DNA from: an uncultured Bacilli bacterium
GTDB taxonomy: Bacteria > Bacillota_I > Bacilli_A > RF39 > UBA660
NCBI GenBank assembly: GCA_910577075.1
Contig: CAJTKV010000004.1
Location: 12,889-69,144, forward strand
Direction: 5' to 3'
Length of the DNA stretch: 56,256 nucleotides
The position numbers were made by a program, and so were the translations under genes. Every line of letters starts with the position of its first letter. Within the stretch, counting starts at the first letter, position 1. This document shows positions 1 to 8,706 of the stretch, in pieces. The notes under the pieces are model-generated. The model worked only from the letters and a program-made list of their open reading frames with translations, was not told the origin of the DNA and did not search any database.

Positions 1-1232
1 GTTATATAATTAGCATTATTATTAATTCGAACTTGTTTTCTAGAACCATATTTGGAATGTTGTAACAATGCAACAGCACCCCACTCTGTATTTTTCATCA
101 TATGTGAATCCAATTCTCTCTTGTAGTTATATCCAACTTGTACAGCATTTCCAGCACTAAGATAGCGCCATGAAGCGACATTTGGTTTAATTATAAGTTT
201 ATCTACATCGTAAATAAAGTTAGATGTCGATTTTTCCCCACTTAGTCCAGTCTCAAATTTACCTACCCAAATACCATTGACATCAAAACTCGTAAATGCT
301 GGATGCGTTAACCATTCGTCATTTTGTGTACCCATGGATGGCTCGGTATTTTTGCTTTCGAAGGCTATTTCTATAGAATGAACAGCCGAACTATTAGATG
401 TTGGCTCTTCTTGAATAACTTCTGATGCTTGATCAGCATTCCACAATTTATACCTATATCTTGGAATCCATACAAAGTATGATTCGATATCTTCTTCTTT
501 TATGACATCTCCCTCATCATACAATGAATCTTTGCCATCCACCAAAAGGACTGCATTAGCCCATCTCTTAGTTGAGTAGTCATACCATTTGTTATATTGA
601 TCGGCGTATATTACTTTACCATCATTGGTTAGGCTTATAGGAATTAATCCGTTCGTTAATACTGGATCTGCTCCATTTAATTCTGGATCCTTATACAAAG
701 AAGGCAATTCTGGAGCCAAATCATCTCTTTCACCAGCTTCAAGTTTAAGTGTACACTTGAATTCAATGTCAGCAGAATTAATCGTTGCATCACCTGCAAA
801 AGACTTAACCAATCTTACACTTACATAACCTGTTGTCTTTGTTCCTCCCTTAACTGTAAAATCTTCAGGAACCTCACTTATCGTAATATATTCATTATAT
901 GCATTAGTCTCATCGATAAAATCACATGAAATGGTTCCCGCAGCATCATATTGACGGTTCTTGTTCGTTATATCATATCTTAAATCTACTTCAGAACCCA
1001 ACTCCATTAAATCAGCTGTAAAATTCAAAGACTTTCCGTCTGATGCTATGAACGCCTTTCCACTTCCCTCTGATATCTTAGCTTTAGAAAATATGACGTC
1101 GGAATCAAAACTTTCACCGTCTGGACCAATAGATAATGTTCCATTGATGACTAATGTCGTCGTAATGGCAGCAAAACCTACAGTTAAAGCCAATAAAGCA
1201 ATCATAATTCCCACTTTTAATCTTCTACTCAT
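1..1232 (-). CDS. Surface/secreted protein, 3' end cut off by the window edge
   Basis: The frame is open from an ATG at 1232 (GGAG ribosome binding site 7 nt upstream) to the window edge, about 410 residues. The N terminus (MSRRLKVGIMIALLALTVGF) is a single membrane anchor or signal segment followed by TTTLVING. Residues about 35-180 match the N-terminal domain of the protein at 18997-20595, including TNKxRQYDA and two conserved cysteines (ISCDF, FKCTL). The rest differs: it has a FVWIPRYRYKLW motif and a Trp/Tyr-rich region, with no leucine-rich repeats. I do not recognise this C-terminal domain. The arrangement of one leader plus a beta-rich domain resembles TasA/camelysin-type exported proteins, but that is only an analogy. 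A membrane-anchored or secreted location is inferred. Confidence 0.8.
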   Translation of the reverse strand, partial: MSRRLKVGIMIALLALTVGFAAITTTLVINGTLSIGPDGESFDSDVIFSKAKISEGSGKAFIASDGKSLNFTADLMELGSEVDLRYDITNKNRQYDAAGTISCDFIDETNAYNEYITISEVPEDFTVKGGTKTTGYVSVRLVKSFAGDATINSADIEFKCTLKLEAGERDDLAPELPSLYKDPELNGADPVLTNGLIPISLTNDGKVIYADQYNKWYDYSTKRWANAVLLVDGKDSLYDEGDVIKEEDIESYFVWIPRYRYKLWNADQASEVIQEEPTSNSSAVHSIEIAFESKNTEPSMGTQNDEWLTHPAFTSFDVNGIWVGKFETGLSGEKSTSNFIYDVDKLIIKPNVASWRYLSAGNAVQVGYNYKRELDSHMMKNTEWGAVALLQHSKYGSRKQVRINNNANYI

Positions 1233-1343
1233 AAAAATAACTCCATTCTACTTTACACACTTTACATAAGTTGTAACTTTTCTATCTTAATCAAAGTATA
1301 AAACAATTACATTTAAAAGTAAATAGAAAATTATTATTTCATT

Positions 1344-1367
1344 TAAAAAAGAGATATTCATCTCTTT
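1344..1367 (-). terminator. Intrinsic terminator
   Basis: The inverted repeat AAAGAGAT/ATCTCTTT with a 4-nt loop is followed on the minus strand by a T-run. It overlaps the stop of the gene at 1366-1824. Confidence 0.75.
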
Positions 1368-1824
1368 ATCTAGCTAAGTCACTTTGCAATTTTCTTAATG
1401 CTCGCAAAAAAGCCTCTTCATGTTCATAACTCATCAAGTTAACAGAATAAGTTCCTTTTTCTAAATTAACTCCATAATTATCATTTAAATCGACCTTTTT
1501 AACATCTACATCAACCGTATTATTTTCATAAGTCTCGTCATAACTGACATTATTATTATCGCGGTTATTAACTAATTCTTCATAACTTATGATGGCATTA
1601 TTTTCCTGTTCTTTTTCATAGGAAGATAATTCTATATTTACTGGTCTATAATCAGCCTCTATATTTTTAGTAATAGCTTCTAAATCAATCATATCTTTCT
1701 TTGCTTTATTTATTGTATTCATCTCTTTCTCCTTTTTATTCATTTTTTTTATAGCAAGCACTGAAATAATAAGAAGAAGAGCAATAAATGCCAAGAATAT
1801 ATAATCCTCATATGTTATGATCAT
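1366..1824 (-). CDS. Small membrane-anchored protein of unknown function
   Basis: About 152 residues. An upstream GTG at 1836 lies directly against the AGAAGG ribosome binding site, so the ATG at 1824 (spacing about 8) is the better start. One hydrophobic helix lies at residues about 8-25 (YIFLAFIALLLIISVLAI), followed by a lysine-rich stop-transfer stretch and a long polar, Asn/Glu-rich cytoplasmic tail. Two short echoes of a motif occur in the tail (VNIELSSYEKE and VNLMSYEHEE). The tail ends in a predicted helix (EAFLRALRKLQSDLAR). No family recognised. The gene stands alone with its own terminator. Confidence 0.7.
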   Translation of the reverse strand: MIITYEDYIFLAFIALLLIISVLAIKKMNKKEKEMNTINKAKKDMIDLEAITKNIEADYRPVNIELSSYEKEQENNAIISYEELVNNRDNNNVSYDETYENNTVDVDVKKVDLNDNYGVNLEKGTYSVNLMSYEHEEAFLRALRKLQSDLAR

Positions 1825-1867
1825 ATAATCATGCACCTTCTTTTTTTCAGTCTATTATAATACACAA

Positions 1868-2755
1868 TTAAGCTAAAAACAACAAGATAATCACACTAAT
1901 CGAATTGCTTAATGCATGAACCCCTATCGTTGTTAAGATGTTATCTTCCTTATGATAAACGTAGGCTAAGTACGAACCCATGGCTACATAAGATATACTT
2001 CCAACAATTTCCTTTATATCTAAACTCATAATCTTGGTTATGAGATTGCCAAATTCCAAGTAATAAATAACTCCAAAGAGTAAAAGTATTGTGACTATAG
2101 CAATCACAGATAGTCTAATCTTATTTTCTTTGCTTTCATCATCTTTATTCCATATGTACGAAACTATAATTCCGACAATTAAAACTTCAAAGATAAATAG
2201 AAAACTATCTGTAATATGCGCCAGTCCAAAAGTTAATCCACTTACAGTTATAAAAACCTTTTTATTCTTAATGGCCTTTTTTAAAGCTCCTCTAAATAAT
2301 AATTCTTCAGTTATGGGAGCTAATAAACAAGCCGAGATAATCATCATTGCTGGTGCACTTCCAAGCATACTCTCAATCATCGTCTGATTATCTATTGTCG
2401 TTGATTTTAAATTAAACAATGTTGCAAGTAATGTAGATACATAACTTGCAGCAAATCTGACAATATAAAGAGTAAACGTCACAACGATAACATTTCCTAA
2501 AAACTTTAAAACCACAGATGTCTTGTATGTCTCTTTGGCTCTTTTTATACCCTCTTTAATTATTCCAAAATTTATAGCAGATATAACTAAGGCAATAGCT
2601 AAACTGGCTACAAAATTGAAAAGTGATAAATTAAAATAATTATCATTACTACTAAAATCCATTTTGAATATCAACATTAAGACAATGCCAACTAGAATAG
2701 ATAGATAATTAAATACAAATAGAGATAAGCCTGCCTTTAAAATATCCTTTTTCAT
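1868..2755 (-). CDS. CPBP-family intramembrane metalloprotease (CAAX/Abi type)
   Basis: 295 residues, about seven or eight hydrophobic helices. The three family motifs are present: EELLFR at about 150-155 (EExxxR), FGLAH at about 176-180 and HALSNS near the C terminus (HxxxN). These form the glutamate/histidine metal site of the CPBP family, which acts inside the membrane in prenyl-protein processing, bacteriocin self-immunity or signalling. The substrate cannot be told from sequence. The AAGGAG ribosome binding site sets the ATG at 2755. The upstream gene at 2765-3454 ends 9 bp before it, so the two are probably cotranscribed. Confidence 0.88.
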   Translation of the reverse strand: MKKDILKAGLSLFVFNYLSILVGIVLMLIFKMDFSSNDNYFNLSLFNFVASLAIALVISAINFGIIKEGIKRAKETYKTSVVLKFLGNVIVVTFTLYIVRFAASYVSTLLATLFNLKSTTIDNQTMIESMLGSAPAMMIISACLLAPITEELLFRGALKKAIKNKKVFITVSGLTFGLAHITDSFLFIFEVLIVGIIVSYIWNKDDESKENKIRLSVIAIVTILLLFGVIYYLEFGNLITKIMSLDIKEIVGSISYVAMGSYLAYVYHKEDNILTTIGVHALSNSISVIILLFLA

Positions 2756-2764
2756 ATTTTCTCC

Positions 2765-3454
2765 TTATAATATATAATTTATGGCAAAAACGCCAATTAA
2801 TACGTACATTATATAAGTTACTATGACTGATGCAATATTTTGATTTGTCTTATAAAGGTACGTTAGCAGCATAATTACCGCTGCCGGAGTCAAAGCGTGA
2901 TAAAGGGCGTATTCAAAAGAGGAATTATAACTTATAGCAACAATTACTCCATAAGTTAATCCGCTTAAGATACTTGCTGTACCACTACGTTTAAATATGT
3001 TGGAAAATCCTAAAGGAAAGACAACACACAATAGGAATGGTATGAAGATGCATTCAATGATTAAGTTCAGTGCAAAACTTAATGTGAACTTTTGATTAAA
3101 ATAATTTGTAAAGTTATAACCAATTTTTATTCCCCTTGATGAACCAATATAATTTAATACCTCGTGTAAGATAATCGTGATAATTATCAAAAAGACAAAA
3201 CACGCAACTGAATAAATTATATTATTCAAAAGAGTCTTATTAAAACGAGATTGTCCGTGTTTTATGTTGCCATAGTATATGACAAAGACAATTACCGTTA
3301 TAAGAGTATATTTAATAAAATTCATTATTTCATAAATCATACCTTCGGGATAAAAGCCAAATAGACCTAGTACCTTCCAACAGAAAAAGTGAAATAGGAT
3401 AAATATTAAAATACTCAAGGCTAATTGGATTATTCCTTTCATATTATTTTTCAT
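2765..3454 (-). CDS. CPBP-like membrane protein lacking the catalytic motif
   Basis: About 229 residues with six or more hydrophobic helices. The track-style start at 3472 is a TTG. The ATG at 3454, 6 nt after GGTGATG, is more likely. The layout parallels the downstream CPBP protease: where that has EELLFRG this has IECIFIPFLL, followed by a matching GLTYG segment, so the EExxxR glutamates and arginine are absent. I infer a catalytically dead paralogue or a partner subunit made from the same transcript. It could instead be an unrelated polytopic protein. Confidence 0.6.
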   Translation of the reverse strand: MKNNMKGIIQLALSILIFILFHFFCWKVLGLFGFYPEGMIYEIMNFIKYTLITVIVFVIYYGNIKHGQSRFNKTLLNNIIYSVACFVFLIIITIILHEVLNYIGSSRGIKIGYNFTNYFNQKFTLSFALNLIIECIFIPFLLCVVFPLGFSNIFKRSGTASILSGLTYGVIVAISYNSSFEYALYHALTPAAVIMLLTYLYKTNQNIASVIVTYIMYVLIGVFAINYIL

Positions 3455-3601
3455 ATCATCACCTATACTCAAATTATATATTTCAAACGGATATTGTACA
3501 ATTAAAAAATGTAAATATTTTATCTATTTACATAATATTATACATTTGTTATATATTGTAAATTTACATAATAAAAACAGATAATATCTTATCCGTTTAT
3601 T

Positions 3602-4354
3602 TTATCTTGTAGCATATCTGGCATATTCTAATGGTGTTTTAAACCCACTTAACTTTTTGGACACTATCGAAGGATCATATTTCCCTGCCCATGATACTTC
3701 CTCAAACAATTCATTTATTACAATTTCGGCAGATTTCATTTCTTCTAAGTGCTTTAGCTCCATACAACAAAGTGATTTAAATAGTTCTATAATAGCTTTT
3801 CTATTCCATTTTTTAACTTTAAAGTCATCATCGACAACATCAAACTTTTTATAGGATACTTCACTTTCAAAAGTGTAAATATCTGGATCAATCAAGACCA
3901 TACCAGATTTATTTAAGACGATATTTTCCATTTTTACATCGATCATATATAAGCCATAGGAACTTAAGATATCAGCAAAGAGAAGTAAATCACGCAAATT
4001 GTCCGTTAAGTAATCAATTGGCATATTAAAGGTATTGGTGTCATCCTTCTCTACCCACTCATAAGTGTAGGCATCAATCACATACTGCTCGGGATGATTT
4101 TTAATATCTTCAGCAGCTATGCTATTGTGGGCTTGATAAAAGCGTTCAAGAAGTTTTACCATATGATCATTATTAAGTTGCTTGATAAACTCAAAAACTT
4201 CAATGAGAATGCGATTTTCCTCTTCGATCTCTTGAAAATATTTTTTATAAACTGAGCCATCACTTAACTTCATAATTTCACTGTTATATCCATAGTGGCC
4301 ACTTTTTAAGCCATCAAACTCAACTAAATTTCCTTTACTATCATAATATCGCAT
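3602..4354 (-). CDS. Protein-kinase-fold protein
   Basis: 250 residues, soluble. Kinase-like landmarks appear in order: a Gly/Tyr loop SGHYGYNSEIMKL (about 18-30), a candidate ATP-binding lysine (K37/K38), a catalytic-loop-like IDVKMENIVL (D139, N144) and a metal-binding DPD at 156-158 in place of DFG. This is the layout of small bacterial kinases related to the aminoglycoside/choline or Ser/Thr kinase fold. The substrate is unknown. The start is the ATG at 4354, with GGGG 7 nt upstream inside the inverted repeat described at 4361-4377. The gene has its own promoter and is not obviously part of an operon. Confidence 0.6.
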   Translation of the reverse strand: MRYYDSKGNLVEFDGLKSGHYGYNSEIMKLSDGSVYKKYFQEIEEENRILIEVFEFIKQLNNDHMVKLLERFYQAHNSIAAEDIKNHPEQYVIDAYTYEWVEKDDTNTFNMPIDYLTDNLRDLLLFADILSSYGLYMIDVKMENIVLNKSGMVLIDPDIYTFESEVSYKKFDVVDDDFKVKKWNRKAIIELFKSLCCMELKHLEEMKSAEIVINELFEEVSWAGKYDPSIVSKKLSGFKTPLEYARYATR

Positions 4355-4360
4355 AATAAA

Positions 4361-4408
4361 ACCCCTTTAAATGGGGTATATAATAACATACAATAATAAA
4401 TTTTACAA
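4361..4408 (-). promoter_or_regulatory. Promoter with inverted repeat between -10 and ATG
   Basis: On the minus strand, TTGTAA (4408-4403), a 17-nt spacer and TATTAT (4385-4380) precede the 17-bp inverted repeat ACCCC-N7-GGGGT (4377-4361). The GGGG of the repeat is also the Shine-Dalgarno sequence of the ATG at 4354. The same layout recurs at 8707-8757 and 37070-37119. Confidence 0.6.
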
Positions 4409-4414
4409 ATCTCT

Positions 4415-5236
4415 CTATTTATTCTTGTATTTGAATAAGGCTGATGGTCTGTGTCCCCCACCTGTACGCATCTTATCAGTTTTCTCAACCTTTGGTTCAA
4501 TTATCCTTCTAAATGCTGGATCCAAAAGTTTTTTATTTAAAATTACTTCATAGACTTGTTGTAATTCTCCCAATGTAAAATATTCTGGCATCATATTGAA
4601 TACGACATCCGTATATTCAATCTTATTTCTTAATCTTTCTATACCAGATAATATTACTAAGGCATGGTCAAATGCCAAATTGTCATTCTTTACTACTTTA
4701 AAATCATATCTGTCGGTAGTCTTATCGCGCAATTTCTTTTCTATTTCAAAAGAGAAATTAGTAACACCATTGTCTAAATAAATATGCACTATATTATTTT
4801 CTTCACTTATATTAATATCAAACCAACTGGCATTATCACTTAAATTATTTTCCAATCTAGCTTTATCAATAAGAGCCATATAGGAAGTTGATATAACACG
4901 CATTCTTGGATCTCTGGAAGTATCGCCAAAAGTATATAGTTGTTCTAAGTAGATGTTATCTAAGTTAGTTTCGTTTTTCAATATTCTCTTAGGCGCATCA
5001 TCGAGATTTTCATCATATCCCACGAATCCTCCAGGTAAACACCATTTATCTTTAAATGGGTAGTTATCTCTTTTGACTAATAAAACTGACATGTTCTTCT
5101 TATCAGTCTTACGATAATTTGTACTTTCCTCACTAGAAACGCTTAAAACTAATATATCAGTCGTTACTGATAAAGTTTTAAAATCTCCGGGATTATAGGC
5201 TTGTAAAAATTCTTCTTCACTTTTAAAATTATTCAT
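4415..5236 (-). CDS. nrtR: NrtR-type Nudix-related transcriptional regulator of NAD metabolism
   Basis: 273 residues. Residues about 1-150 form a Nudix domain (KWCLPGGFVGYDENLDDAPK), but the catalytic REUxEExG core reads RILKNETNL, so hydrolysis is unlikely. That is the state known for NrtR repressors, which bind ADP-ribose or related ligands. Residues about 195-273 form the winged-helix region typical of the family (YFTLGELQQVYEVIL through the RTGGGHRPSALFKY tail). It is the last gene of prs-nadD-pncC-nrtR, next to a full NAD salvage pathway, and five 23-bp palindromes lie in front of the pathway operons. I infer that it represses them and itself. A Nudix enzyme with a winged helix is the alternative. 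Confidence 0.85.
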   Translation of the reverse strand: MNNFKSEEEFLQAYNPGDFKTLSVTTDILVLSVSSEESTNYRKTDKKNMSVLLVKRDNYPFKDKWCLPGGFVGYDENLDDAPKRILKNETNLDNIYLEQLYTFGDTSRDPRMRVISTSYMALIDKARLENNLSDNASWFDINISEENNIVHIYLDNGVTNFSFEIEKKLRDKTTDRYDFKVVKNDNLAFDHALVILSGIERLRNKIEYTDVVFNMMPEYFTLGELQQVYEVILNKKLLDPAFRRIIEPKVEKTDKMRTGGGHRPSALFKYKNK

Positions 5237-5273
5237 AATTCTTCATTCCTTTAATACCTATATTTTATCACAT

Positions 5274-5762
5274 CTATGCCATTTTTTCATCTTCTAAAAT
5301 TTCTAAAAGAATATTTCCGATATTTTCAACAATAAGTTCTTTAACCTCTCTTCTTGTTTTATCGTGGGGAACCTGAATTGTCGCCGTTTTATATTCGTCA
5401 TTTATCCTTTCGTAGATAGCAATAAAGACAACATCATTTTCTCCTCTTTTATTGGCAGGATCACTGGCATTAATCTTTCCCGTTATTCCCACACCATAAT
5501 CAGCAGAAGCGAAGTCTGATATATTTTTAGCCATCTCAATAGCCGTTTCCATGCTGTAGACACTGTATTTATCAATTATATCTTTACTTACGCCCATTTT
5601 AATTTTAAATTCATTAGAATAAGTAACAGCGGAATATTTTAGTATTTCACTAGCCCCAGGATGATTAGTTATCTCCGATGCTAAAGCTCCACCTGTGCAT
5701 GATTCCATTGTGGCTATTGTTCTATTTAAATCGTCTAACTTACTTATAATTTTTTCGTACAT
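5274..5762 (-). CDS. pncC: CinA C-terminal-type nicotinamide-nucleotide amidohydrolase
   Basis: 162 residues, matching the stand-alone CinA/PncC domain length. The diagnostic ESCTGG motif at about 20-25 is present, then YSNEFKIKMGV and the GVGITG segment. The family deamidates NMN to nicotinate mononucleotide, recycling the product of NAD-consuming reactions. The ATG overlaps the nadD stop (TAATG), so translation is coupled. Its place between nadD and nrtR supports the NAD role. Confidence 0.85.
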   Translation of the reverse strand: MYEKIISKLDDLNRTIATMESCTGGALASEITNHPGASEILKYSAVTYSNEFKIKMGVSKDIIDKYSVYSMETAIEMAKNISDFASADYGVGITGKINASDPANKRGENDVVFIAIYERINDEYKTATIQVPHDKTRREVKELIVENIGNILLEILEDEKMA

Positions 5763-6361
5763 TATTTCACCTCTATTTTATGATACATATTATTTCTCAT
5801 AATATACTCATAGACCTCTCTATCTAAATAATTTATAACATTTTTATCATCATTTGCCAAGTATTCTCTTATCATTGTTGAAGAAATTTCTTCCATTGGC
5901 ATATCGGCAATTATGATGTTCTTTTTATGATTATCTAATCTCTTTATTATTTCTTCTATCGCATCTGTACTTCTTTTTATTACTAAAAACTTATAATTCT
6001 TTAGCAAATACTCGCCGTTTTTCCACTTATCTATATAAGTTAAATTATCTGTCCCACAGATAAAATAGATAGAGTCATTGGGATATAACTTGCTAAAATG
6101 TTTTAAAGTATCGCAAGTATATACCACTTCACTCTTTAATTCAAAACTTGAGGCAGTCATATTTTCTTGATCTTCAATCATTAATTCAAGCATCATTAAT
6201 CTTGCTTCATCGGGAAGTAAATTATTTTTATACTTATATTTACTTCCGGTAGGTACAAAAATAATTTTATCGACATAGCCTTTTTCAATTAGATATGCAG
6301 CAATATTTTTATGCATCTTATGTGGGGGATTAAAACTACCACCAAAAATTCCTATTTTCAT
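5762..6361 (-). CDS. nadD: Nicotinate-nucleotide adenylyltransferase
   Basis: 199 residues, the normal NadD length. It has the nucleotidyltransferase GGSFNPPHKMH motif at residues 8-18 (the family (H/T)xGH-type site), KYK, and the C-terminal ISSTMIREYL signature that binds ATP phosphates. It converts NaMN and ATP to NaAD, the step before NadE. Its ATGA start overlaps the prs stop and its TAA overlaps the pncC ATG, so three genes are tightly coupled. Confidence 0.95.
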   Translation of the reverse strand: MKIGIFGGSFNPPHKMHKNIAAYLIEKGYVDKIIFVPTGSKYKYKNNLLPDEARLMMLELMIEDQENMTASSFELKSEVVYTCDTLKHFSKLYPNDSIYFICGTDNLTYIDKWKNGEYLLKNYKFLVIKRSTDAIEEIIKRLDNHKKNIIIADMPMEEISSTMIREYLANDDKNVINYLDREVYEYIMRNNMYHKIEVK

Positions 6362-7434
6362 TTTCTCATCTTCTTCTGTATCTTATTTAATAAATTTTTC
6401 TTAATATGCCATAGTGGCTCTAATTCTTCCTGTTTATCTACGGCATCAATAATGTCGGCTAAATAAGCAGAACAATCTACTTCAATAAACCAATCTTTTT
6501 TCTTTAATTCTTCAGGTATATAGGATAAGTTTGTCGAATATAAGCGATCAAATATGCCCTTTTTATAGGCTTCTTCAAATTTTGCTAATCCCTCAGTGAA
6601 TAAAGAAAAAGTTGCGGCCATGTAGACATTTCTAGCTCCTCTTTTTTTAAGATTTTCGGCAACTTCAATCATTGAACCACCAGAGGCAATCATGTCATCG
6701 ACGATTAATATATCTTTATCTTTAGGATCCGCACCCATATACATGTGTTCAACTATGGGGTTCTTTCCATTGACGACTTTTGATAGATCCCTTCTTTTGT
6801 AAAAGACACCAACATCACTCGCTAGCATATCGGCAAATACGCGTGCACGTTCCATGGCCCCCATATCGGGACTTATTACCAAGACTTCATGAGCTTCTTC
6901 ATGCTCAATTAATTCTTCTAAGATTAAATGTGTGGGATAGAAATTATCGAATGGCATTGTTGGTATGGCATTACATATACTAGGATCATGTGCATCAAAG
7001 GTAATAATACGATCAACACCTAATCTTTCTAATTCTTGTAAAGACATAGCACAATCTAAAGATTCATTGCCCTTTCTCTTATGTTGACGCGATTCATATA
7101 AGAGAGGCATTACTACATTAATTGTCTTGGCATGTCCACTAACGGCTGCTATAACTCTTTTAATGTCTTCAAAGTGTTCATCTGGTCCCATAAAGTGTTC
7201 TCTTCCGTGCATCATATAGGATGCTCCATAATTGCCAACATCACTTATAATAAAGAGATCAGTGCCATTGACAGTATCATCAATGCGAATTTTACCTTCT
7301 CCATTGCTAAATCTATTTTCCGTAATTTTAACTTTATAAGATCCCCGCGTTTCATTTTTCATTTTTAAATTTTTATCAACTAAGTCTCCTAATTCCTTAC
7401 TACTATTTAAGACGATTAATTTTAATTTTTTCAT
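6358..7434 (-). CDS. prs: Ribose-phosphate pyrophosphokinase
   Basis: 358 residues, longer than the usual 310-320, with a C-terminal helical, Lys-rich extension. Recognisable motifs are RFSNGEGKIRI near the N terminus, RQHKRK (flexible loop), ITFDAHDPS, and the PRPP loop DDMIASGGS (canonical form DDMIDTAGT). PRPP made here is the co-substrate of PncB, which explains its place at the head of the NAD operon. It is a divergent Prs, so a pathway-dedicated enzyme with another copy elsewhere in the genome is possible. It ends with TGA in an ATGA overlap with nadD, direct evidence that TGA is used as a stop. Confidence 0.9.
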   Translation of the reverse strand: MKKLKLIVLNSSKELGDLVDKNLKMKNETRGSYKVKITENRFSNGEGKIRIDDTVNGTDLFIISDVGNYGASYMMHGREHFMGPDEHFEDIKRVIAAVSGHAKTINVVMPLLYESRQHKRKGNESLDCAMSLQELERLGVDRIITFDAHDPSICNAIPTMPFDNFYPTHLILEELIEHEEAHEVLVISPDMGAMERARVFADMLASDVGVFYKRRDLSKVVNGKNPIVEHMYMGADPKDKDILIVDDMIASGGSMIEVAENLKKRGARNVYMAATFSLFTEGLAKFEEAYKKGIFDRLYSTNLSYIPEELKKKDWFIEVDCSAYLADIIDAVDKQEELEPLWHIKKNLLNKIQKKMRK

Positions 7435-7451
7435 ATTTCTTCACTCCTTTT

Positions 7452-7474
7452 GTTATTTACATTCTATTAATAAC
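7452..7474. promoter_or_regulatory. Putative NrtR operator A (prs, promoter-proximal to ATG)
   Basis: A 23-bp imperfect palindrome with outer arms GTTATT and AATAAC around ACATTCTATT-type core. It lies 18 bp upstream of the prs start, 54 bp centre-to-centre from operator B. Confidence 0.7.
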
Positions 7475-7505
7475 AGTAATAATAATTTTTCAAGAGTTTC
7501 CTCTT

Positions 7506-7543
7506 GCTATTAACATTATATTAATAAGATAAAGAAATGTCAA
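7506..7543 (-). promoter_or_regulatory. prs promoter with overlapping NrtR operator B
   Basis: Consensus promoter on the minus strand: TTGACA (7543-7538), 17-nt spacer, TATAAT (7520-7515). The 23-bp operator (7506-7528, CTTATTAATA..AATGTTAATAGC) covers the -10 box completely, so a bound protein would block RNA polymerase. It drives prs-nadD-pncC-nrtR. Confidence 0.75.
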
Positions 7544-7572
7544 TATCTTTTTAACATTTTATATAAAAGATA

Positions 7573-7602
7573 GCAAAAAAATAAATTATGGCTAGCCATA
7601 AT
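7573..7602 (-). terminator. Intrinsic terminator after the J-domain gene
   Basis: The perfect palindrome ATTATGGCTAGCCATAAT (7585-7602) is followed on the minus strand by TTATTTTTTT. It separates the nadE/J-domain unit from the prs promoter. Confidence 0.85.
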
Positions 7603-7611
7603 CTACTTTTA

Positions 7612-8700
7612 TTAATATGTATACTCTTTTTTTACCTCTCTAGAAGCAGCAACGCGATTATTGAACATCTTCATTTCTAAAGTGTCAACCAACGAATCAA
7701 AAGTCGTTTCGTCGTATATGGCATCTTCTAAAATTTTGACCATATCATCACTCATATTATTGGCAAATTTAAAATATTTAATCTTGTTTTTTCTTCTTTC
7801 AATAGTAGCGTGATATTCATCGATGACTTTTTGAATTTCCAAACGGAAAGCTCCTAAAAAATCCTCTTCTTCAAATATCTTATAGGACCTATGGGAAATT
7901 GCTAAGCCATCATTTACTTCTACGAGAATTTGATAACTCTTTTTTTCTATTATATCAACCATATAAGGATATAATTCATCACTCTTAAACTCTTCTATTA
8001 CAGAATCTAAACTTTTAACTAATTCTTCATCAAAACGCACAACTGTTATAAAGGCATCGGCATTATCTCTAAACCATTCTTGGGCGCTTATTCCCTTTGC
8101 TCTTTCCTTAATGAGTCTTAAAACCGTTTGAACTTCTAAAGACGAATAGATGAAGAAAAGAGATTTTTGTAATAATTCTTCTAAGTTTCCAAAAAAGTTC
8201 TCATCAAATTTGCCCTTTTTCGTATCAAATATTTCCAGTAATTTTAAAACTTCTTCACGACTTGTTGATAGATTAGCTAAAGCAATACAATTATTAGCGA
8301 CGGCTATTCCCTGATCAAAAAATTCTTTTACCTTTTCTAGAATTTTTACTTGGTGTATTTCGCATGTTACTTTAGCTACTTGGCATTCGGTAATATAATT
8401 GCTAAATTTGGTTATGATGACTTTTTTTAAGCCTTCTAAATCTAACGAACTATAATCTTCTTCTTTTAAGGCTCTTTCTTCGGCTTCCTTATCTCGCAAT
8501 TGAATATCTTTTAAAACTTGATCTCTCGAAAGATTAATTAAACGAATAGCATCTTGTTGTCTTTGGTTTTCATTTCCCCCATCAGTATGAAATTTTCTTG
8601 CTAATGCTCGATATTTCTTTTTTAATTCTTCTTCCGTTACATCATGTGCTACTTCTAAAACCTTATATGGATCAACATTAATTCCGTTCCAAATAAACAT
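7612..8700 (-). CDS. J-domain protein with HTD in place of HPD
   Basis: 362 residues from the ATG at 8700 (GGGGTG 7 nt upstream). The open frame to 8757 runs through the promoter and is rejected. Residues about 10-65 form an N-terminal J-domain (DPYKVLEVAHDVTEEELKKKYRALARKFHTD). The HPD tripeptide that stimulates DnaK ATPase is HTD (38-40), which should weaken or abolish Hsp70 activation. The rest, about 300 residues, is helical, without the Gly/Phe linker or zinc-finger domain of DnaJ, so it is a type III J-protein of unknown function. It has its own promoter just downstream of nadE. Confidence 0.75.
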   Translation of the reverse strand: MFIWNGINVDPYKVLEVAHDVTEEELKKKYRALARKFHTDGGNENQRQQDAIRLINLSRDQVLKDIQLRDKEAEERALKEEDYSSLDLEGLKKVIITKFSNYITECQVAKVTCEIHQVKILEKVKEFFDQGIAVANNCIALANLSTSREEVLKLLEIFDTKKGKFDENFFGNLEELLQKSLFFIYSSLEVQTVLRLIKERAKGISAQEWFRDNADAFITVVRFDEELVKSLDSVIEEFKSDELYPYMVDIIEKKSYQILVEVNDGLAISHRSYKIFEEEDFLGAFRLEIQKVIDEYHATIERRKNKIKYFKFANNMSDDMVKILEDAIYDETTFDSLVDTLEMKMFNNRVAASREVKKEYTY

Positions 8701-8706
8701 GAAAAA

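Noticed and set aside
625..1269. Plus-strand open frames opposite the truncated surface protein
   Set aside because: They are antisense shadows: no ribosome binding site and no plausible protein, while the minus frame has leader, domain and RBS.
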